From the NCBI GenBank assembly GCA_036365145.1, contig JAEOAD010000012.1:42934501-42998500 (forward strand): 64,000 bases of DNA, given 5' to 3'. The notes below the pieces were generated by a model. That model made no database searches. It saw nothing but the letters and a program-made list of their open reading frames with translations, and was not told the origin of the DNA. Positions 57,588 to 64,000 of this stretch are shown here, in pieces. This DNA is from Orientallactaga sibirica (taxonomy: Eukaryota > Chordata > Mammalia > Rodentia > Dipodidae). Made by a program: the position numbers and the translations under genes. Numbering within the stretch: position 1 is the stretch's first letter; each line of letters starts with the position of its first letter.

Positions 57588-57863
57588 GGGCTGGACAGAT
57601 GGCTTAGCGATTAAGGTGCTTGACTGAAAAGCCCAAGGACTCATGTTTGACTCTTCAGGTCCCATGTAAACCAGAGGCACAAGGTAAAGCAAGTGCACAA
57701 GGTGGCACACATGTCTGGAGTTCAATTACAGTGGCTGGAGGCCCTGACATGCCTATTCTCACTCTCATTCTCTCTCTCTTGTTGTCACTCTTAGTCTCTC
57801 ACATTAAAAAAAAAAAAAAAAAAAAAAAAAGGCCAATATGTTGGTTGCCTCAAAAAAAGAAAA
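57588..57863 (+). mobile_element. B2-like SINE with sequence extension beyond the poly(A)
   Basis: 'gggctggacagatggcttag', 'aagtgcacaaggtggcacac', a CT tract and an A run at about 57805-57830. Then 'ggccaatatgttggttgcct' and a second A-rich tail. The target duplication 'tcattgaagaag' (57577-57588) recurs as 'ccattgaagaag' (57864-57875). It has the same structure as the copy at 30995. Confidence 0.9.
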
Positions 57864-58121
57864 CCATTGAAGAAGACAACAAAAGACAAGCCCTGTTCAC
57901 AGATAGAGAGAATCAAAACTGTTACAATTTCCACAGTACCCAAACCAATTTACAAATTTAATGAAATCCCTATGGAAATACCAAAGATATCATTCAAAGA
58001 TATCACCCACAGAAATCCATGTATAACTGAAGCCATCTTAAACAATAACAAAAAGCTGAGTAATTATACTATCTGACATGAAAATATACTATGAAGCCAC
58101 AATGATCAAAACAGCATGACA

Positions 58122-58342
58122 GGGTTAGAGAGAAGACTTAGTGGTTAAGGCACTTGCCTGAAAAGCCTACGGACCCATTATCAATCCTTCAGAACTCACA
58201 TAAGCCAGATGCACAAAGGTGAGGCAAGGGCAAGGTTGCACATATCATTGAACGGTGCAAGTGTCTGGAGTTTGATTGCAGTGGCTGAGGCCCTGGTGTG
58301 CCAATTGTCTCTTTCTCTAAAATAAAAAAAAAAAAAAAAATT
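58122..58342 (+). mobile_element. B2-like SINE nested in L1
   Basis: Target duplication 'gcatgaca' (58114-58121 and 58343-58350). It carries the 'gcaagggcaaggttgcacat' middle segment, like the extended copies, but ends in a plain A run. Confidence 0.9.
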
Positions 58343-58769
58343 GCATGACACTGGCATGTAGATACTTATACTCATTGAATAGAGAAGAGAGCCCATATTT
58401 CTACTCAGACATCTACATACAAGTGATTTTCAAAAAGATGTTAAGAACATACAATGGGCATTATTTTCAATAAATGGAATATTAGATAACTATGTAGAGT
58501 CCTCTCTCACCAGTTTCAAAAATCAACTCAAATCCAATTAATGACTTGAAACACTTCAGGACAATGGAATTGGAAAAGATATTTTGAATATGAGAAACAA
58601 AAGCAACTTAGATAGGTGGGATCAAACCAAAGTACTAAGAGTCTACAGAGCAAAATCAAATGAGTGTGTAGATAACATATACACTGAGAAAATATATTGA
58701 CAAAGAGTTGATATCAAGAATATATAATGAATAATCAAACTCAAATAACCCAATTGAAAAATAGGCAAT

Positions 58770-58916
58770 TGTTAGGAGTGGTGGCTCACGTCTTTAATCC
58801 CAACAATTGGGAGGCAGCAGTAGGTGGATCACCATGAGTTTGAGGACAGCCTGAGACTACACAGTGAATTCCAGGTCAGCCTGTACAAGAGAGACCCTAC
58901 CTCCAAAAAAAAAAAA
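58770..58916 (+). mobile_element. B1-like SINE nested in L1
   Basis: 13-base target duplication 'aaaaataggcaat' (58757-58769 and about 58917-58929). 'gagtggtggctcacgtcttt' to 'gagagaccctacctcc' and an A run. Confidence 0.94.
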
Positions 58917-59230
58917 AAAAATAGGCAATAGAAAAAATATTTCTCAAAATAAGACAAAAAACCAATATGCATATGAAAATAAGTTTTACAAATTACCTAG
59001 GAGATTAAATAAAATCACAATGAAATATTACTGCAGTCTAGTAAGAGTGTCTATTACCAAAAAGATAAAAAAATAATAACTATTGGTGAATTGAACAGAA
59101 AAAATAACCCTTGCCCACTGTTGATAGGAATGTAAATTCATAAATGGACAATATGTAGATTCATCCAAAAAAGGGAAGTATCAAATGGTCCAGAAATCAC
59201 AATATTAGGCATATATCAAAACCATATGAG

Positions 59231-59446
59231 GGCTGTAAAGTTGCCTCAGTAGTTAAGGCACTTGCATATAGAGCCTAATGACCCAGGTTCAATTCCGAGT
59301 ACCCATGTAAAGCCAGATCCACAAAGTGGCACATGTATCTGGAGTTCATTTGCAGCAGCTAAAGGCTCTGATGTGCCCATTCTCTCAGTCTTTCTTTCTT
59401 CTCCCTATATGTTTCTACTTGCAAATAAATTAAAACATCTTTTAGG
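59231..59446 (+). mobile_element. B2-like SINE nested in L1
   Basis: Perfect 13-base target duplication 'aaaaccatatgag' (59218-59230 and 59447-59459). 'ggctgtaaagttgcctcagt', 'aggttcaattccgagtaccc', 'cacaaagtggcacatgtatc'. Confidence 0.95.
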
Positions 59447-59628
59447 AAAACCATATGAGACTAGTATGCTGATGAGACATATGCACCCAATGGTTATTGC
59501 AGTATTATTCAAAACAGCTAAATAATGGGAATAAATGTCCATAAACTGATGAATGGTTGAAGAAAATTTAGCTCATACACACAACAGAATACTATTCAGT
59601 TATAAAAATGTATAGAGTTGAGCTGTAG

Positions 59629-59808
59629 AGATGGCATAGTGCATAAAATGCTTGCCTGTGACACCTAGGGGCGGGACTCATGTTCAACTCTCCAGGTCCC
59701 ATATATACCAGATGCACAAGGTGATGTGAGTTTGCAAGGTCACACATGTACAAAAGATGGCACACATGTCTGGAGTTCAATTGCAATGGCTGGAGGCCCT
59801 GGTACACA

Positions 59809-59847
<39 letters not shown>

Positions 59848-59862
59848 AAAAATACAAAAAAA
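59629..59862 (+). mobile_element. B2-like SINE nested in L1
   Basis: 'gagctgtagagatggcatag', a 'cacacatgtacaaaagatgg' middle segment and a (CT)n run at 59812-59844. 'ttataaaaat' on both sides is the likely target duplication. Confidence 0.88.
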
Positions 59863-60175
59863 AATGCATGCAATGCTATCATTTGGGACAACATGGATGG
59901 GGCTGAAGATAATTTGATTGACTGAAGTAAGTAAGGTGTAGAAAGACAAGTACCACATGATCTCACTTCTGTGGGATCTAAAAAAATTATTGCTTTGTAG
60001 AAGTTTAGAGTAAATGGTGATTCCTAAAGGATAGAGAGAGTAAGAGAGAGAGGTTAGGGAAAGAGTTGTTGGTGGGTAGTAAGATACTGACAAAAGGAAC
60101 ATGAACTTGTGGTTTGCTATTGTTCAGTAGGGTGATGATGAACAACAATCATTTACTATACATTGCAAGAATCCA

Positions 60176-61010
60176 GAAGATCCAGCCCAGCAGTGCCAAG
60201 GATAGTGATGACAACTGTGGTGACTCAAGACGTTTTAAGATGGTGAGAAGGACTGACATTTGTGTGATCAGCACTGGATGATCACACCTGACAGTGCTCA
60301 GAGAACATTGCAGAAGAGGTGTTGGAAAGAATATTAATGCTGCTGTCACCACTCACCAGATAAATTCCTCTCTGGAGATGCCTGTGAATATTGGGAAGTC
60401 TCAAAACTCAATCAAAGTATGGAAAATATAAGCCTCTTAAGACTTTGAGCTAAGATGGCTGACTCATAACCACACTAGAGCTCCAGGATAAAATTAGATG
60501 GTAGTATAAACTAAGGACAATCTATCAATAGGACAAGCAAAGATATTTGATTCCCTATCAGGAGACAAGCCACCCCTCACATGTCAGCTACAGGCCAGGT
60601 GAAATTACAGAGGAATTGGCTAGATGAGCAAGAGTGCTGCTTCTTTGGTGAGCCTGACAACCTGTGCCAGAGTGATGGAGGCAGACATGGAGGATACTCA
60701 AAACATATCAGAGCAGAAATCCAGAAGCTGCTGAGAGCACAACACTAAAGCAGACTGAAAGCACAACCACCACAACTCAAGAGAATTTTGCAGAAGAGGG
60801 GGTAGAAAGATTGTAAGAACCCTAGAATGGGAGGGAATATCCAGAGGCATTGCCATCCCCCACCCACTGCCCACCATGACTGAGTGCTGCTCTAACATCT
60901 CATAACCCACAACACCATGATGAATAGCAGCAATCCCACTGAGGAGGGCCTTCAGCAGAATGGGGGCAGGAAGGAGGGAAATGATGGTACCAACACATGA
61001 TGTATCCATA
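60176..61010 (+). mobile_element. Rodent L1 3' UTR-like sequence, possibly two units
   Basis: Two stretches carry the same kind of block: 'cattgcagaagaggtgttgg' (about 60308) and 'tttgcagaagagggggtaga' (about 60786), both akin to 'cattgtggaagaggcggtgg' at 40.4 kb. Between them, 'gagctaagatggctgactca' (60448) looks like an L1 5' start. This may be two L1 ends or one internally deleted copy. Confidence 0.5.
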
Positions 61011-61375
61011 CAAATTCTCTACTGAATAAGTAATTTATGGTTTTATTTATCAGTTAAAATATTTTTTAATTAAATAAATAATTTTGCTAAGACATGGAAT
61101 GTGTGTTATGTTTTTGAAATAATGAAATAATGTTATAGAATATATAAGATTCATTCCTCAGATAAATATTTATTACATTTATACTATTATTGGTTCTTCA
61201 ATTCTAAATAAAGATATATCATTGTTAGCCTATTATATTAAAAAATATTTTCTTTAAACCCTGAAATGTGTTCATTCATGGGTATATACAGTTATCTGGG
61301 ACATGAGTTTATTGTAACATACACAGAAATAGTTAGAAATGAGCACCCTACTTATTGTATTGCTGTCCCACATTG
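61011..61375. other. Unassigned A+T-rich sequence
   Basis: Nothing recognised. Confidence 0.5.
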
Positions 61376-61488
61376 TAGCACAGTTTGAATACTTGATCTC
61401 ATTTAATCATTATAAAGAATACAGAGACAGCTATTATAACAAATCTAAAGTTCAGAGAGGTTGAGCACTTGCATAGCAGGGATTTATA
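61376..61488 (-). mobile_element. MIR SINE fragment, decayed
   Basis: 'acttgatctcatttaatcat' and 'aaagttcagagaggttgagc' match the reversed MIR core at the right spacing. Confidence 0.55.
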
Positions 61489-61935
61489 AATTCAGTATGT
61501 AGAATAAAGTAATGAAATCCTACAACAAAAGAAGTAAATTGTTTATTGATCTGCATACCCCTAAAACATTTATGAGGCAATATGTGGCATGTGGTAAACG
61601 CTGTGGTCTAAGAAGTGATGCTTTGTCATATATACAAAAACACAATTTTTTTAAACAAGTCCCAGGCTGGCAAATGACAGTGCTGTTTAGAGGAGAGTGT
61701 GACACAATGTGATTTGTGTTTTTAGGAAAGTCAAGGTCAGGTATTGCACATGACCACAATCATTTCAACAGCTGTTGAAGCCATAAAACCACATAAAACT
61801 CAGCCACATGGAAACAAGTCCTCAGTCATAAGATAGGTACCTCATCAACTCCTTTTTAAAATTCCTGCACACTGCAAAAGATTAGGACCACTGATGATTA
61901 ATGCCAAGTAATTAAATCAACATTTGTGTCATTGG
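61489..61935. other. Unassigned sequence
   Basis: Antisense open-frame pair (66 and 79 residues) at 61512-61759 without a domain. Confidence 0.45.
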
Positions 61936-62302
61936 TTTGGTGGTTTGAAAATAAAATGTCTCAATAGTCTTAACTTTTTGTGATTAAGTTTCCTACTTAG
62001 TCCCTATCTAGTGGAGCCTTTGGAAGGTGGAGACTTAGGGAGGTGGATCCCTGCTAGAGGAGCTGTGTTTTTCTGGGTGAACCTTGGGATTGATTAGTCT
62101 AGCCCATTGGTTGTTCAGTTCTGGTTCACTCTTTCAGCTCTGTCTGTGTGCTATGGTTTTGTGAAGTGAGCCAGTTTTCATGATTTTTATAACACTAATG
62201 AAAAAGCCCTTCAAAGCTGTAAGCTTAAAATAAACCCTTTCTACCCATAAACTGCTCCTGGTCAGATGATTAGTCCCAGCAATGAGAAGGTAACTGCTAT
62301 AC
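61936..62302 (+). mobile_element. ERVL-MaLR-type LTR
   Basis: 'tttggtggtttgaaaataaa' start, 'gcctttggaaggtggagact', 'ctgtaagcttaaaataaacc' poly(A) region and end 'gagaaggtaactgctata'. 'cctggaagtggagagattgc' right after it looks like a decayed primer-binding site, so this is probably a 5' LTR. Confidence 0.75.
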
Positions 62303-64000
62303 CTGGAAGTGGAGAGATTGCATCTCCAGTTTATCAGTCTCTTAATTCTTCTTCCTGCCTTTTAGGGGGTGGGGAGCTTTCTAATTCTCACTCACCTTCC
62401 CAGGACACCAGGGATCAGCCTCACTAACTGTTTATGCTGTTTAGGATTATTTAGTGGCTCTATTATTGTTAACAGTATTTACCCATTTTCTGAGATTCTT
62501 TAGATACCCTGTGGGCCTCAGGAGTAAGAAATAATGCTCCACATCTTAAGTAAACAGTTCATGTTGTGATACATTTTCTAAGATCTCTTAAGCATGCATC
62601 CTGATACAACAGTAAATGCACTGAAGTTTGGCACTGCTTCAGATTTAAGGCTTGCCGAGTGTTTCACTTCTTTAACATTTTATTCTCCTCTAACTCATTC
62701 ATAGCTTTAAGAATAAATTAAACTTGTGTTTTCATCAAGTATTATTTTGTCTTTATGGTTTTAATGTACCACATGTGTTAGCTCTTTGCTATAATTTCCA
62801 TAGGAACAACTCAGCCTCTTCTTTTTCATGATCTCAGAACATTGTCTTCATTATCAAAACAGTTTACAAAGTTGTTTGTGGAAATCTTTTATTTGTGAAC
62901 AGAATTTTTCCATCTTCCATCCTACTCCTGAGGGATCTGGAAGAACAATCCCTTTATCTCTTGGAATTAGACTTGGGGATGAGCAAGGCCTGTAGAATTT
63001 GCTACTGCCTGAAAGATTAGGCTTAAGAGAGGAGGGAAATAATTTAATGGCTCAAAGAAGGTAAAAGCACATGAGTATGAAATGTGCAATGGATTGTTTT
63101 GATATGTAGGTGAGGAAAATCAGAAGAGGGGGAAGAAGTCTATATAGAAAGACAAGGGTGATATGGTTTGCATCACAAACTGCCTCCAAAGTTGTCCTGT
63201 CACTGAGCCAAACTTCATATTCTTTCAGTCACTAGGTCTGTCTTTACTTGTCTTTAGGGTAAGTACTTAGCACAGATATTCATTTTCCTGTATCTTTTTT
63301 TTTTTAAGTTCCCTAATATTGTTTTCATTTCTCTTCGTATTTGACTATGCTTGACACAAAACACCCCAAGCTTCTTCAAACCTTGATTTGTCATTGAGTT
63401 CTAGCAGCTGTTCCTTGGATCCATCAACATGTCAAACTGTCAGGTGTTAAAACTGGAATGTGGGTATTTTTGTGACAGTGTAGATCATCATAGAAAGACA
63501 TGAACATTTCCATCCAGTATATTTTGTCAATACTACCACTTTACAACAGTAATTATATATCAAATGTATTATCAATGTGTAATATACTACTGTTGAGAAG
63601 AGAAATATACTAAAACCTACAGTCATTGTACTTTTGCATTTTTTTCATATATTTTCAGAAAAGTGAATTCATTGTGGTATATTATCTATTTCCTATGCAG
63701 ACAAATTGCAAGCATCCATCACTCTTTATTATTTGGACAATTAGTAGTGAGTAGAAATAAAAGCAGATCTGTGAAAAATATAGGAACTAGTAATCTATAT
63801 TATATATTTCTTTGAAATCTGGAAATTAGATTCTTATACATTTTAAGACTTTAATATGAACTGAAAGTTGTTTGAAAGTCAGACACCTAAGATTTACTTT
63901 TAATAAGAAAATGTATGTTCAAAAATTTATCCATCATATACAGTATTAATTTCACTTCAGTTGGTGTCATATGCCTAGTGCCCTGCATTTTCATATACCA
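62303..64000. other. Unassigned A+T-rich sequence
   Basis: No repeat or gene recognised apart from the primer-binding-site relic at the left edge and a T run at 63296-63305. Confidence 0.45.

Larger units (their letters stand above)
57876..60175 (+). mobile_element. L1 3' half (ORF2 end and 3' UTR), old
   Basis: 'aatttaatgaaatccctatg', 'aatatactatgaagccacaa', 'tagaagagcc'-type degraded stretches, 'cttgcccactgttgatagga', 'gttattgcagtattattcaa', 'gacaacatggatggggctga' and 'accacatgatctcacttctg' follow ORF2 C-terminus then 3' UTR. Frames are broken. Four SINEs sit inside (58122, 58770, 59231, 59629). Confidence 0.85.

Noticed and set aside
59812..59844. Regular short repeats that might suggest a CRISPR array
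   Set aside because: These are (CT)n and other microsatellites without spacers, in a mammalian genome.
60698..61009. 103-residue reverse open frame
   Set aside because: Antisense to L1 3' UTR-like sequence, with no recognisable protein feature.

Overview
This is A+T-rich nuclear DNA from a mammal, and I find no protein-coding gene in it. Every open frame is short. None carries a recognisable domain or a convincing exon, and most lie inside repeats or microsatellites. The window is best read as intergenic or intronic sequence filled with retrotransposons. The repeat mix points to a myomorph rodent. It holds many tRNA-headed SINEs of B2 type ('B2-like'), 7SL-derived B1-type SINEs ('B1-like'), composites with a tRNA/ID-like head and a B1-related tail ('B4-like'), a few ID-like fragments, rodent L1 3' ends and many ERVL-MaLR LTRs. 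The B2-like consensus (motifs such as 'ccagatgcacaaggtggc' and 'cagtggctggaggccct') differs from mouse B2 as I remember it. My inference is a dipodoid (jerboa-like) rodent, moderately sure and unverified.

Layout. 1-13.5 kb: mostly unassigned A+T-rich sequence with scattered SINEs, a diverged 55-bp duplication, a MER5A-like fragment and a (TG)n-seeded 40-bp minisatellite. 13.5-24 kb: SINEs, several MaLR-type LTRs, an LTR-like element split by two SINEs, and MIR fragments. 24-33 kb: mostly unassigned, with an old L1 3' end and one solo LTR that has a perfect 5-bp target duplication. 33.7-36.5 kb: a dense SINE nest followed by an L1/HAL1-type ORF1 remnant. 37.2-46.9 kb: a minus-strand MaLR, an L1 split by a younger L1 3' end, a MaLR internal region with its 3' LTR, a second solo LTR and a plus-strand MaLR with primer-binding site and polypurine tract. 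49-55 kb: SINEs and a minus-strand MaLR with both LTRs and a homologous internal region. 57.5-61 kb: an L1 3' half carrying four SINEs, most with readable target-site duplications. 61-64 kb: a MIR fragment, one more MaLR LTR and unassigned sequence.

Nothing here forms a pathway. What can be read is insertion history: target duplications and interruptions give the relative ages of many elements. The most unusual patterns are a SINE subgroup with conserved sequence beyond its poly(A) but inside the target duplication, and a longer B2-like subgroup in which the segment holding the pol III B box occurs once, twice or three times. Family assignments come from memory of consensus patterns, not from a database search.
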